Shown: positions 8,106 through 15,451 of the stretch, one piece after another
How the letters are laid out: every line of letters begins with the position of its first letter
Numbering within the stretch: position 1 is the stretch's first letter
Assembly: GCF_007830615.1 (NCBI RefSeq)
Contig: NZ_VLLI01000021.1
Span: 1 to 49,357 of the forward strand
DNA from: Mucilaginibacter frigoritolerans
Lineage (GTDB): Bacteria; Bacteroidota; Bacteroidia; Sphingobacteriales; Sphingobacteriaceae
Direction of reading: 5' to 3'
DNA: 49,357 nt
Translations under genes and position numbers: made by a program
Notes under the pieces: model-generated
Database searches by the model: none
What the model was told of the DNA's origin: nothing
The model's input: only the letters and a program-made list of their open reading frames with translations

Positions 8106-8413
8106 GATTTATATACAATTGCTTTTTAATAAATATATAAGTTTGCCGACAAGCTTTATTGCTCGTTGATTCATTAATAAATGTTGTTTTAACGCTTAAA
8201 TTGATAAAAATTATTGCTGAATAATGCTGATGAAGGTGGTTTAAGATTTTTAACTTTATAAAAAGTAACCCATTAACGGCCAGTTGTAACACACAAAGTA
8301 CCTATCACTAGTTTAGTGTAATTAAAAAATAGCCGATACACCGCCTGCTATTAACCAGGAATACAGCGCTAAGTAATTGGATTAATAGGGTATTTTTTGA
8401 TTTAATTTCATTT

Positions 8414-8447
8414 GCCTGTAGCGTTTGTTAGGGCAGGGGCGTAATGG
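8414..8447 (+). promoter_or_regulatory. Shared leader block upstream of a lipoprotein gene (second copy)
   Basis: GCCTGTAGCGTTT (8414-8426) and CGTAATGG (8440-8447) repeat the arrangement seen at 4532-4564. A TTTTTG about 20 bases upstream could act as the -33 box of a Bacteroidota promoter, with TAGCGTTTG as an imperfect -7 box. Confidence 0.4.
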
Positions 8448-8474
8448 CTATTAGTAACCAAAACCACTTTTAAA

Positions 8475-8939
8475 ATGAAAAATATATATACCCCTATTTT
8501 TATTATCGGTATTTTACTGAGCCTGTACTCATGCCACAAAACCGATTCTGCAGACTTTATTTCTACAACCTCTACAACTTCTAATTCTGCTGTTTATAAT
8601 ACTGCTATGGTTGGCAAATGGAATATTGTAAGTGATTCTACCTATGTTGGTGCGGGATCTGGCAACCATGCGGTTGATTATGCCGGTACAGCTGGTGATT
8701 ACTTCATTATTTTGGCAAACGGCACTATTTATACCAAAGAGGGTTCGCAGTTAGATACCCTTAGCTATCACATGTCTTCCGATACCGGCATTGTAATATC
8801 ATCATTTGGTGTAATTTTAAATGGGGTTCCCCAGGTTAGTAAAATTATAACGTATACCTCAACCAGTTTGGTTATTGCATCACCAGAGTCTTTAACTCCC
8901 GGAGGTATTTTTTGGCGCAAAGTAACTTTAAGCAAGTAA
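8475..8939 (+). CDS. Small lipoprotein, lipocalin-like
   Basis: A 154-residue secreted protein. The signal peptide MKNIYTPIFIIGILLSLYSC ends in a lipobox cysteine at residue 20. After a Ser/Thr-rich linker the mature domain begins AMVGKWNIVSDSTY, the same GKW start as the lipoprotein at 4579, and runs through a beta-rich sequence to SPESLTPGGIFWRKVTL. The two proteins and their leaders look like an old duplication now separated by the PAS kinase. A possible 38-codon secreted peptide gene follows 5 bp later. No specific role can be assigned. Confidence 0.7.
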   Translation: MKNIYTPIFIIGILLSLYSCHKTDSADFISTTSTTSNSAVYNTAMVGKWNIVSDSTYVGAGSGNHAVDYAGTAGDYFIILANGTIYTKEGSQLDTLSYHMSSDTGIVISSFGVILNGVPQVSKIITYTSTSLVIASPESLTPGGIFWRKVTLSK

Positions 8940-8944
8940 TATTT

Positions 8945-9061
8945 ATGATGATAAAAAAGTTGTTACCCATTATAATATTGGGGATGTTATGCCTGTTTCA
9001 ATGTGAAAATTATTGCTGCCATATTACCGGTATAACCTATATCAGCAAACCGCTTAATTAA
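8945..9061 (+). CDS. Possible 38-residue secreted/lipo-peptide
   Basis: ATG at 8945 opens 38 codons ending at 9061, 5 bp after the lipoprotein stop. The peptide starts MMIKKLLPIIILGMLCLFQC, which reads as a short signal peptide with a lipobox-like LFQC, then ENYCCHITGITY. It is too short for strong statistical support, but its tight spacing, hydrophobic N-terminus and four cysteines favour a real small gene. Its stop lies within the palindrome shared with the convergent arsC. Confidence 0.4.
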   Translation: MMIKKLLPIIILGMLCLFQCENYCCHITGITYISKPLN

Positions 9062-9071
9062 GCAGTTTGCT
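9044..9071. terminator. 28-bp palindrome spanning two convergent stop codons
   Basis: AGCAAAC-c-GCTTAA is followed by TTAAGC-a-GTTTGCT, a nearly perfect palindrome centred at 9057/9058. Both the stop of the small plus-strand ORF (9059-9061) and that of arsC (9058-9060) lie in it. It could act as a bidirectional terminator, though it lacks a T-tract. Confidence 0.5.
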
Positions 9072-9495
9072 GGATTGGGTTAATGATATGGCTTTCAACA
9101 AATGCTTTTGAGTAAATTTTTATCATCTCCCTTACTTTCCTAAACTCGTTCATCACTTCATCTGCATTTCCGGTAGCCTTTGCCGGGTCGGGAAAATTGT
9201 GGTGAAACTTCTGCGCCAGGGTAGGGAAGTAAGGGCAGTTTTCTTTAGCATTATCGCAAACGGTTATTACATAATCAAAGTTTATGTGTTGGTATTCGTC
9301 TACATTATTGCTGGTATGTTTACTAATGTCAATACCGTCTTCGGCCATTACCTGTATGGCTTTGGGGTTTACGCCGTGGGTTTCAATACCGGCGCTGTAA
9401 ATGTGGGCATTATCGCCTGCAAAAAATCTTAAATAGCCCTCGGCTATCTGGCTGCGGCAACTGTTGCCGGTGCAAAGTACCAATACGTTTTTCAT
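9058..9495 (-). CDS. arsC: Arsenate reductase (LMW-PTP fold, thioredoxin type)
   Basis: A 145-residue cytosolic enzyme that reduces arsenate to arsenite. The P-loop C-x5-R is CTGNSCR (Cys8, Arg14), and the two shuttle cysteines are Cys80 and Cys87 in VCDNAKENCP, giving the Cys triad of thioredoxin-coupled ArsC. The FPDPAKATG segment supplies the general-acid Asp. It is the last gene of the ars operon and overlaps acr3 by 4 bp (9492-9495, ATGA), so reduction and export are translationally coupled. It differs clearly from the other arsC of the same operon, so the two are not a recent duplication. Confidence 0.93.
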   Translation of the reverse strand: MKNVLVLCTGNSCRSQIAEGYLRFFAGDNAHIYSAGIETHGVNPKAIQVMAEDGIDISKHTSNNVDEYQHINFDYVITVCDNAKENCPYFPTLAQKFHHNFPDPAKATGNADEVMNEFRKVREMIKIYSKAFVESHIINPIQQTA

Positions 9496-10577
9496 GATAT
9501 AGAATGGTGTGTTTTTGTATTAAAATATTTTTTACGGAGCCAAAAGGCCAGGTTAACCAGGGCAATTAATGCAGGCACTTCCACCAGCGGACCTATCACC
9601 CCGGCAAAGGCTTCGCCGCTGTTAATGCCGAATACGCCAATAGCTACGGCAATAGCCAGTTCAAAATTATTGCCCGTAGCCGTAAAGGCAATGGAGGTGC
9701 TGCGCGAATAATCGGCCCCGAAGTATTTACCTGTAAAAAAGCTCACAGTGAACATAATGGTAAAATAGATAACCAACGGTATAGCTATGCGCACAACATC
9801 CATAGGGATTTGTACAATCAGACTTCCCTTAAGGCTAAACATTACCACAATGGTAAACAGCAGGGCCACCAGCGTTATGGGCGAAATAAAGGGCGCATAT
9901 TTTAGCCTGAACCACTCTTCTCCTTTTATAGCAATAAGCGTATAGCGACTAATGATGCCCGCGGCAAAGGGTATCCCTAAATAAATACCTACGCTTTTTG
10001 CAATTTGCAGTATGGTAATGTTAACCGCCAATCCTTTTAAACCGAAAAGTGGCGGCAAAATGGTGATAAATACATAGGCGTAAACACTGTATAGCAGCAC
10101 CTGGAAAATACTATTTAGGGCGATGAGCCCGGCGGCATATTCGCGGTTGCCCTCGGCCAGTTCGTTCCACACTACTACCATGGCAATGCAGCGTGCCAGG
10201 CCAATGAGAATTAAACCCACCATATATGCAGGATGATCGCGCAGCAAAGTAATTGCCAGCACAAACATCAATATGGGCCCTATTATCCAGTTAAGCACCA
10301 GCGATGCACTTAGTACTTTGGTGTCTTTAAACACTTCGCCCATGTTTTCGTATTTTACTTTGGCCAGCGGCGGGTACATCATTAAGATAAGGCCGATAGC
10401 CAGGGGGATATTGGTGGTGCCGCTTGAAAAGGAATTGATAAACCCGGCTGATGAAGGGATAAAGTAACCAATGCCCACGCCGACAGCCATTGCCAAAAAG
10501 ATCCACAGGGTTAAAAACCTGTCGAGGAAGCTTAGTTTTTTTCTTTCGGCCGCAGGGGCACAAACGGTAGCACTCAT
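9492..10577 (-). CDS. acr3: Arsenite efflux permease, ACR3 family
   Basis: A 361-residue inner-membrane transporter with about ten hydrophobic segments that exports arsenite using the proton motive force. The family's conserved thiolate is in LIGLARCIAMVVVWNE of the fourth segment, and the essential Glu is in GNNFELAIAVAIGVFGI of the ninth. The N-terminal tail is short (MSATVCAPAAERKK), and the protein starts its first helix with FLTLWIFLAMAVGVGIGYF. The ATG at 10577 follows the stop of a 32-codon ORF by 3 bp. Its position between two arsC genes is typical of ars operons in this phylum. Confidence 0.93.
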   Translation of the reverse strand: MSATVCAPAAERKKLSFLDRFLTLWIFLAMAVGVGIGYFIPSSAGFINSFSSGTTNIPLAIGLILMMYPPLAKVKYENMGEVFKDTKVLSASLVLNWIIGPILMFVLAITLLRDHPAYMVGLILIGLARCIAMVVVWNELAEGNREYAAGLIALNSIFQVLLYSVYAYVFITILPPLFGLKGLAVNITILQIAKSVGIYLGIPFAAGIISRYTLIAIKGEEWFRLKYAPFISPITLVALLFTIVVMFSLKGSLIVQIPMDVVRIAIPLVIYFTIMFTVSFFTGKYFGADYSRSTSIAFTATGNNFELAIAVAIGVFGINSGEAFAGVIGPLVEVPALIALVNLAFWLRKKYFNTKTHHSIS

Positions 10578-10580
10578 ATG

Positions 10581-10679
10581 TTATTTTGGTTTTAATATAT
10601 CCCACATGCTGTTGATGCATGGGACGTTAAAAAGCTGGATGTTTTTTTCTTTTAGCAGGGTGAAATTAATGTTGCCCAT
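10581..10679 (-). CDS. Possible 32-residue peptide in the ars operon
   Basis: The 117-bp space between arsC and acr3 is almost wholly filled by an ATG-started 32-codon frame (10679 to 10581). It begins 15 bp after the arsC stop and ends 3 bp before the acr3 ATG. The peptide starts MGNINFTLLKEKNIQLF and contains one Cys in VPCINSMW. I do not recognise it. It could be a genuine small protein, a leader peptide that couples acr3 translation, or a chance frame. Confidence 0.35.
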   Translation of the reverse strand: MGNINFTLLKEKNIQLFNVPCINSMWDILKPK

Positions 10680-10694
10680 CTTTGTAAAACTGGT

Positions 10695-11162
10695 TTATTT
10701 AACCCAATATTCCATTTGTTTAGCTTCTTCAATAAAGGCCAGTACCGCTTCTTTAATCTGGTCCCTTACCTTACGGGTTTGTTCCAATATTTCTTCTTCA
10801 GTACCTTTAAAAGTTGATGGGTCGGCAAATGACCATCCTAATCTTCTAACCACGCCCGGAAATATCGGACAACCCTCAGCGCTGGCTTCATCACAAACGG
10901 TAATAACAGCCTGAAATAATCTGCCCTGTTTAAACAAATCAAAAACTTCCTGTGTTCCTTTTTTGCTGATGTCAATGCCTGCTTCCTGTAATACCTTAAT
11001 AGCATAAGGGTTCAGTTTGCCGGCTTGCAATCCTGCACTTTCGGCTGTTAGTGCTCCACCGCCATATTCGTTTAAAAAGGCTTCTGCCATTTGGCTGCGA
11101 GCCGAATTATGGATACAGACAAAAAGGATATTATGCTTTATTTTACTGGTTGTAGTTGTCAT
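10695..11162 (-). CDS. arsC: Arsenate reductase (LMW-PTP fold), second copy
   Basis: A 155-residue enzyme of the thioredoxin-dependent arsenate reductase group. It has the P-loop CIHNSAR (Cys16, Arg22) and later cysteines 90 and 98 in VCDEASAEGCP, followed by GWSFADPSTFKG with the acid Asp. The frame extends upstream to 11222, but I choose ATG 11162 because it has a good Shine-Dalgarno (GGAG 8 bases before) and removes a non-homologous extension that overlaps arsN2. It lies 20 bp after arsN2. Two arsC genes in one operon suggest differing partners or kinetics. Confidence 0.92.
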   Translation of the reverse strand: MTTTTSKIKHNILFVCIHNSARSQMAEAFLNEYGGGALTAESAGLQAGKLNPYAIKVLQEAGIDISKKGTQEVFDLFKQGRLFQAVITVCDEASAEGCPIFPGVVRRLGWSFADPSTFKGTEEEILEQTRKVRDQIKEAVLAFIEEAKQMEYWVK

Positions 11163-11182
11163 GATGTTGCTCCATTTAAGGT

Positions 11183-11608
11183 TTATATAATCTTTTTCAT
11201 TACGATGGCCGATTGCGGACAAACATGACTAAACTCCGACGATTGCTGAACACCCGCAGGCACTTCGGCCCTGGTTATGTTTACAAAACCTTTCTTTTCG
11301 AAATAGGCAGGTGCAGTTTCCGTTAATAAATAAAGCTCGTTTATGCCCTTTAAGCTACCCAATGCCGAGATGTTTTGCAGCAACTGATCAGCAATGCCCT
11401 GCCCGCGATGAGCAGCGTGTACGGCCAGCGAGCGCAATAGCGCGCCGGTGCCATAAACTTCCAAACCGGCTACGCCAATAACTTCATTGTTTTGCAGGGC
11501 AACCAAAAAGTTGTTCAGATTTAAAGGAAGATCAGCCACCGGCAGGTTTTCTGTAGCCAGTAAGCCAATTACTTCATCACGGTAATTTGCAGCGTTTTCT
11601 ATTTTCAT
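11183..11608 (-). CDS. arsN2: GNAT acetyltransferase, ArsN2 type
   Basis: A 141-residue GNAT-fold acetyltransferase. NNFLVALQNNEVIGVAGLEVYG is the central beta sheet, RSLAVHAAHRGQGIADQLL carries the acetyl-CoA-binding motif A (HRGQGI), and ELYLLTETAPAYFEKKGF is motif B. This pattern, in particular LLTETAxxYFxxxGF, is that of ArsN2 proteins found in ars operons. ArsN1-type relatives acetylate organic arsenicals such as phosphinothricin-like arsinothricin; the substrate of ArsN2 is less certain. It lies between DUF6428 and arsC with short gaps (12 and 20 bp). Confidence 0.85.
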   Translation of the reverse strand: MKIENAANYRDEVIGLLATENLPVADLPLNLNNFLVALQNNEVIGVAGLEVYGTGALLRSLAVHAAHRGQGIADQLLQNISALGSLKGINELYLLTETAPAYFEKKGFVNITRAEVPAGVQQSSEFSHVCPQSAIVMKKII

Positions 11609-11620
11609 AGTGTTTAAAAA

Positions 11621-12190
11621 TCAGCAACAGCCAGAACCAGGTGTGCAGCAGCTTTCGGCCGCTACGGCCAGGTTTTTCAATTGTACTTTTGGTTTTTCGG
11701 CAACAGCAGGGGCACAGCATTCTTCGCCCTTATCATTGGTGCCACAGCTACCTCCGCGGCTAATGGCTTTACACTGTACTGCGTCGGGACGCAGATCAAT
11801 CAGCAGGTTTTCGCCGTTTACGCTTATCCCGTTAGGAAACATTTGCCGGGTATCAAACTCTGAGTTGCCAAACTCTATCTTAACCGTTCCGTTAGGATTA
11901 AGCGGCAGCATTTTTTCAACCACATCAATAATGGATAATGCCTTTTTTACTTTCATTGATCGCTGCTGATCCTGCCCTTCGGATACCCAAAGCTGTACAA
12001 TGATTTCGGTCCATGCATTCATCACCCCGCCGCAATCAACCGAGGTAATGGGCGCTTGTTTAATTTCGGTGATATGATAAGCTGCATTAACCAGCTTGCC
12101 TTCGGCATACTGAAACTGCAGATCCAGGTCGGGATGCTGTAATAAAGTTTCTTTAAAAGTACCCCAGTTAATTGATTCTGTGTTTTTCAT
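11621..12190 (-). CDS. DUF6428-family protein with Cys-rich tail
   Basis: A 189-residue protein of the DUF6428 family, regularly found in ars operons of Bacteroidota. The main domain covers about 1-145 (INWGTFKETLLQHPDLDLQF at the start, then VDCGGVMNAWTEIIVQLW). The C-terminal 45 residues carry three cysteine clusters: GSCG, ECCAP and SCCTPGSGCC. Clustered cysteines of this type could bind As(III) and act as a metallochaperone or buffer, which is inference. The frame is open to 12247, but that start would overlap arsR and an operator copy, so ATG 12190 is chosen. Confidence 0.8.
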   Translation of the reverse strand: MKNTESINWGTFKETLLQHPDLDLQFQYAEGKLVNAAYHITEIKQAPITSVDCGGVMNAWTEIIVQLWVSEGQDQQRSMKVKKALSIIDVVEKMLPLNPNGTVKIEFGNSEFDTRQMFPNGISVNGENLLIDLRPDAVQCKAISRGGSCGTNDKGEECCAPAVAEKPKVQLKNLAVAAESCCTPGSGCC

Positions 12191-12203
12191 GACTTTACTA
12201 TTT

Positions 12204-12220
12204 ATTGCAATATTACGATG
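12204..12220 (-). promoter_or_regulatory. Second copy of the ArsR operator-like 17-mer
   Basis: ATTGCAATATTACGATG here is identical to 12574-12590. It lies between the arsR stop and the DUF6428 start. On the minus strand it contains TAATATTG, one mismatch from the -7 consensus. It suggests an internal ArsR-controlled promoter for the resistance genes. Confidence 0.6.
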
Positions 12221-12237
12221 GTTTGATTCAAATTTTT

Positions 12238-12567
12238 TTAACAGCAATTATTGCTTAATGAGGTACTGTTTAAAAAGATACCTAATTGATTTTTAAGCTG
12301 ATTCCATACCGCAGGGTTAATGCAATAGCATACGCTAACCCCCTCAATGGTGCCTTGTATTAGTCCGGCGGTTTTTAGTTCTTTTAAATGTTGCGATATG
12401 GTAGCCTGCGCCAAGCCCAGCTCGATGGATAAATCGCCACAGATACAGGCATTGGCGCTCATTATTTGCTGCAAAATGGCAATACGCGCCGGGTGAGCCA
12501 ATGCTTTAAGCATGGTAGCCAGGTGGTTTTGCTCCTCAGTAAATATTTCTGTTTTTGTTAAGCCCAT
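12238..12567 (-). CDS. arsR: Arsenical-responsive repressor ArsR
   Basis: A 109-residue winged-helix repressor of the ars operon. LKALAHPARIAILQQIM begins the fold, and the metalloid site is Cys41-x-Cys43 in ANACICGDL, at the position of the ELCVCDL motif of classical ArsR. The recognition helix is AQATISQHLKELKTAG and the wing is GTIEGVSVCYCINP. A second CYC pair and a terminal NNCC add cysteines that might also bind As(III). It is the first gene of the operon. The -7 box of its promoter lies inside the 17-bp operator-like sequence, which fits autorepression. Confidence 0.92.
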   Translation of the reverse strand: MGLTKTEIFTEEQNHLATMLKALAHPARIAILQQIMSANACICGDLSIELGLAQATISQHLKELKTAGLIQGTIEGVSVCYCINPAVWNQLKNQLGIFLNSTSLSNNCC

Positions 12568-12573
12568 AATTAC

Positions 12574-12609
12574 ATTGCAATATTACGATGAATGGGTGAG
12601 ATTTGCAAG
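12574..12609 (-). promoter_or_regulatory. arsR promoter with embedded operator
   Basis: On the minus strand CTTG (12609-12606), 20 bases, then TAATATTG (12585-12578) matches the Bacteroidota TTTG-N19-21-TAnnTTTG promoter with one mismatch in each box. The -7 box lies inside the 17-mer at 12574-12590, which recurs exactly at 12204-12220. The transcription start would fall almost at the arsR ATG, giving a very short leader. Confidence 0.65.
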
Positions 12610-12647
12610 TGTTTGTTTATTTTTTTTGTTGGGTGCTTATTTTCTAT

Positions 12648-12867
12648 CCTTCGCTACCGCAGGCGAGATGGCATTAAGCCAAAGGAAATGAATTTCTCAA
12701 CCCTCTTTGCCGCTTGCGGCAGAGAGGGTGATCCAGCGTAGCGTAGATCGGGTGAGTCGACTCTACGGGCGGCACTAACGTAAATGCATTGGCGGTATCG
12801 ACTCATCCCGACGACGCTACGCTGGTCGACCTTCTCTCCGCTTCGCGCAAAGAAGGTAAGCGAAGGG
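12648..12867. repeat. Dispersed palindromic element, copy D (tail-to-tail type)
   Basis: The half-units here have the GGGTGAGTC ends facing inward, around a linker that includes ACGTAAATGCATTGGCGGT, also present in copies E and I. The first half has CTTTGCCGC/GCGGCAGAG and a GATC...GATC stem around CAGCGTAGCGTA. Outer flanks CCTTCGCTACC and GGTAAGCGAAGG add another inverted pair. It lies between arsR and the divergent gene at 13027. Confidence 0.85.
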
Positions 12868-13026
12868 ATTTTCATTAAAAAATATTGAGGTGGTCGCAAT
12901 TTGCGACCGGCTGATTAAATTGGGTAGTTGGGCTTTGCTAAACTTCGATCAGGGAGAAACTATTCTAATTATTATATTAGTGTCATGATCCTTCGGCATG
13001 AAATGGATTATAAGAAACGGCCTATT

Positions 13027-13488
13027 ATGACCAATTACGACATAGAATCGAAAGATTTCTCTTTATCACCGCTGGGTTTGCACTTACTTCGTAATAAGTT
13101 CAATTATAAAACTATTAATTTGGCTGATGTTGATAAAGCCTATTTCACAAGAGCGCCCGAAACTAAGAACGTTGCGCTTGCCTTATTGATTGGGGTTGTA
13201 TTTGTTGTATTCGCAATCTACAGTGCTATCTGCGTTTATGATGATTTTCATGATCCTTTAGCATACCATATTTATATAGAATCGATAATGCTTCCGGTTT
13301 TCCCGTTGCTGGCTGGTAGCTATTGTATTTACATAGCTGTAAAAAAAATCCCGTTGTTAATTATCGAGCTTAAAAATAAAAAGTACAAGCTTAGTGTGGT
13401 AGATGTTATTAATACCGGCCAGTTGTACGAGCTTGAAAGCTATTTAAAGGAGAAACTTAATGCAAGGTTTTATACAGGCTCAATGTAA
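13027..13488 (+). CDS. Hypothetical membrane protein
   Basis: A 153-residue protein with two clear hydrophobic segments: VALALLIGVVFVVFAIYSAI near residues 48-68 and IMLPVFPLLAGSYCIYIAV near 86-105. The N-terminal 45 residues and the C-terminal ELESYLKEKLNARFY part are soluble and probably on the same side of the membrane. The C-terminal half resembles DUF6232-type small proteins in layout, but I cannot confirm a family. Earlier in-frame ATGs (12928, 13003) are possible; 13027 gives the most compact N-terminus. No partner gene is obvious. Confidence 0.5.
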   Translation: MTNYDIESKDFSLSPLGLHLLRNKFNYKTINLADVDKAYFTRAPETKNVALALLIGVVFVVFAIYSAICVYDDFHDPLAYHIYIESIMLPVFPLLAGSYCIYIAVKKIPLLIIELKNKKYKLSVVDVINTGQLYELESYLKEKLNARFYTGSM

Positions 13489-13541
13489 TAAAGAAATGCT
13501 TTTTCGCAAGCAGTTGTTGCCTGTGTTTTAGGCAAAATCCC

Positions 13542-14195
13542 CTAACCCCACACCGCAGGTGCTTCATTAACATATGAACCCTCCTGCAATACTTTTATCA
13601 TAAAGTGGGCAACGTTTTGCCGGCTGATGGTTAGGCCGGGTTTGGGCGAGTTATTGATGCTTACCTGCACTGCTTTGTGTTTTACTGAATTGGTTAAGCC
13701 TACGGGGCGCACTATGGTCCAGCTTAGGGTTGATTGTTTTAGCAGATCTTCCTGCCGTTCATGATCGCGGTAGGGGTAGCCGATGTTACTGTGATCTATG
13801 AGCCACCTGAACCAGCCTGGTAAATCTTTTTTGGTTTCGTTTACACCCCAGGCGGTAGTTATAATGACGCGTTTAATATTGAGTTGATTGGCCAGTTCAA
13901 TAATATTTTTCATGCTGGCTGATAAAAGGTTCTCCGGCGATCGTAAAGGTGCCCAGGGGAAATCAGACGTGCGCGAAATATTTAGGGTGCTTAAAATGGC
14001 ATTGCATCCCTGCATGGCAGGCAACAGCGCTTCTTTATCCGCAGGTGTGCCTTCAAAAACGGTAAGTAAGGGCGAGTTAATTTGGAGCTTATTTTTATCG
14101 CACACCAAAACATTAATAACATAGCCCTGCTTAATAGCTTCTTTGAGTAAAAGGCTGCCGGTTCGGCCGGTGGCACCTAAAATAAGAATCTTCAT
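13542..14195 (-). CDS. NAD(P)H-binding (NmrA/SDR-like) oxidoreductase
   Basis: A 217-residue atypical short-chain dehydrogenase. The N-terminal MKILILGATGRTGSLLLKEA holds the GxxGxxG nucleotide-binding loop, followed by ALLPAMQGCNAILSTL (strand 4) and NIKRVIITTAWGVNETKKD, the position of the Thr/Ser active-site region; SWTIVRPVGLTN is the family's characteristic RP motif. No YxxxK catalytic pair is evident, which is normal for NmrA-like members. They act as oxidoreductases or redox sensors. It is a single gene, convergent with the membrane protein at 13027. Confidence 0.8.
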   Translation of the reverse strand: MKILILGATGRTGSLLLKEAIKQGYVINVLVCDKNKLQINSPLLTVFEGTPADKEALLPAMQGCNAILSTLNISRTSDFPWAPLRSPENLLSASMKNIIELANQLNIKRVIITTAWGVNETKKDLPGWFRWLIDHSNIGYPYRDHERQEDLLKQSTLSWTIVRPVGLTNSVKHKAVQVSINNSPKPGLTISRQNVAHFMIKVLQEGSYVNEAPAVWG

Positions 14196-14330
14196 AGCGT
14201 TGCTTTTATGATGACAGGTTTATACTATCAAATATAAGCAACCGCAATTGTATAAAATAGGTTAAGGTATTGGCAATTTGCGGCAATCATGCGTTAATTA
14301 ATGATTGCTGCAAATGTAGTTCGGGGTTCA

Positions 14331-15107
14331 CTATTTTAGCACAACCGCCACCATGTTATTACCTGAAAAGTTAAATAGGGATATTAGCCAATAAATGGTT
14401 TTTGAAGCTTTTAGTTGTAATGATTTGGGAAGCTTAGTAACTGTTTTAAAAATAATTTTATTATGATCCCATAATCTCAAAACCCTTATAAGCTTGTAAT
14501 TACTAAGTAGCAGACTTTTTACCACCTGGGTAACCAAATCTTTATCCCATCTGAAAACGTAATTTACAGCATCGCCATGTTTTTCCCATTCTGTGCCAAT
14601 TAAGTTACCAACTAAGCCATTATAGGGTTCAATCACAACGATTCCCTTTTTTGCTACTCGTAGCATTTCTGTAAAACCAGAAACCGGTCTGGGTAAGTGG
14701 TGTAATCCATCCTGAACAACCACCAGATCGTATGAATTATCAGGAAGATCTAAACTCTCACCATTAAGCATTATCGTATCAATGGCAGGTTCAAAAAAAT
14801 TGCAAATTTTTAAAGAGTTTTCGGAAATGTCTGATACGGTTATGTTGCTTAACCCTTTTCTATAAAAAAAGATACCCTCGCCACCAACACCCCCGCAAAC
14901 AACTAAAACACTCCAGCTTGAAACATCATCGTTGTTGTTGTTCTTTAAAATATCTAAACTTTTATTAAGTCTTCTATCCCGCAAAAATCTGATAAGTGGA
15001 TCATGGGTTATATGGAAGCCATATTTAGTTTTGGTTTCTAATGCATATTTTTCTTCAAAAATATTTTTTTGATCTTGAACCAGTTCATGCATGCTATTTT
15101 GTTTCAA
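14331..15107 (-). CDS. Class I SAM-dependent methyltransferase
   Basis: A 258-residue methyltransferase of the Methyltransf_11 type. The SAM-binding motif I is WSVLVVCGGVGGEGIFFYRKG near residues 61-81, followed by NSLKICNFF and the motif II/III segment SYDLVVVQDGLHHLPRPVSG, where DGLHHL is the typical post-motif sequence. It is AT-rich relative to its neighbours and stands alone. The substrate is not predictable; the GFTEMLRVAKKGIVVIEPYNG stretch is common in small-molecule or lipid methyltransferases. The ATG at 15107 is the natural start. Confidence 0.75.
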   Translation of the reverse strand: MKQNSMHELVQDQKNIFEEKYALETKTKYGFHITHDPLIRFLRDRRLNKSLDILKNNNNDDVSSWSVLVVCGGVGGEGIFFYRKGLSNITVSDISENSLKICNFFEPAIDTIMLNGESLDLPDNSYDLVVVQDGLHHLPRPVSGFTEMLRVAKKGIVVIEPYNGLVGNLIGTEWEKHGDAVNYVFRWDKDLVTQVVKSLLLSNYKLIRVLRLWDHNKIIFKTVTKLPKSLQLKASKTIYWLISLFNFSGNNMVAVVLK

Positions 15108-15451
15108 TGTGTTTAATGAAATTAGATTTAGGGATATTAAAAATAACAGTCAATCAATTTGTTAAATAAACTAGGTAGAATTGTGGTGAAGCTGATTATC
15201 AAAGCTACATAAATATATTTTTATACTTAGTTTTTTGTGAAAAAGGAATTGTGAATGAAGTCACGAATTGGATTGCTGATGCACCAATCGGGGTAAAAAA
15301 AGACCTTAAGGAGCGGTTGCTCTATTACCCTGTAAATTATCGAATTCAATACCCAGGATATAAGAAAGCGAATAATCAAAAAACTGGAAAAGCACCCGCC
15401 GGAAGTGATTGTCATTTAATGATATAGACGTATTTGTTAACACGCATTGTG
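15108..15451. other. Intergenic DNA with a possible acyltransferase-3 fragment
   Basis: The gap of 344 bases contains a minus-strand frame at 15227-15415. Its FLISWVLNSIIYRVIEQPLLK resembles the last membrane helix of acyltransferase-3 proteins, which end in Y(R/K)xIExPF. No upstream part exists, so at most it is a decayed remnant. The plus strand is also open here, so the call is weak. Confidence 0.2.

Larger units (their letters stand above)
7691..8474. other. Long AT-rich intergenic region, no gene seen
   Basis: 784 bases separate the divergent kinase and lipoprotein genes. Short open frames here (7706-7927, 8098-8292) have no protein-like pattern. It contains a strong inverted repeat at 8054-8105 and the lipoprotein leader at 8414-8447. 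A small ATTCC/GGGAAT hairpin lies near 8002-8016. Confidence 0.5.

Noticed and set aside
7706..8292. Two short minus-strand frames in the gene-free gap
   Set aside because: Low-complexity AT-rich DNA, no start signals, no protein-like pattern; one crosses a non-coding inverted repeat.
12654..12899. An 81-codon minus-strand frame
   Set aside because: It lies entirely in palindromic element D. Similar frames in E (19735-19995) and I (45629-45907) have the same repeat-derived sequence.
15227..15415. An intact acyltransferase-3 gene
   Set aside because: Only one helix-like segment resembles the family and no upstream portion exists.
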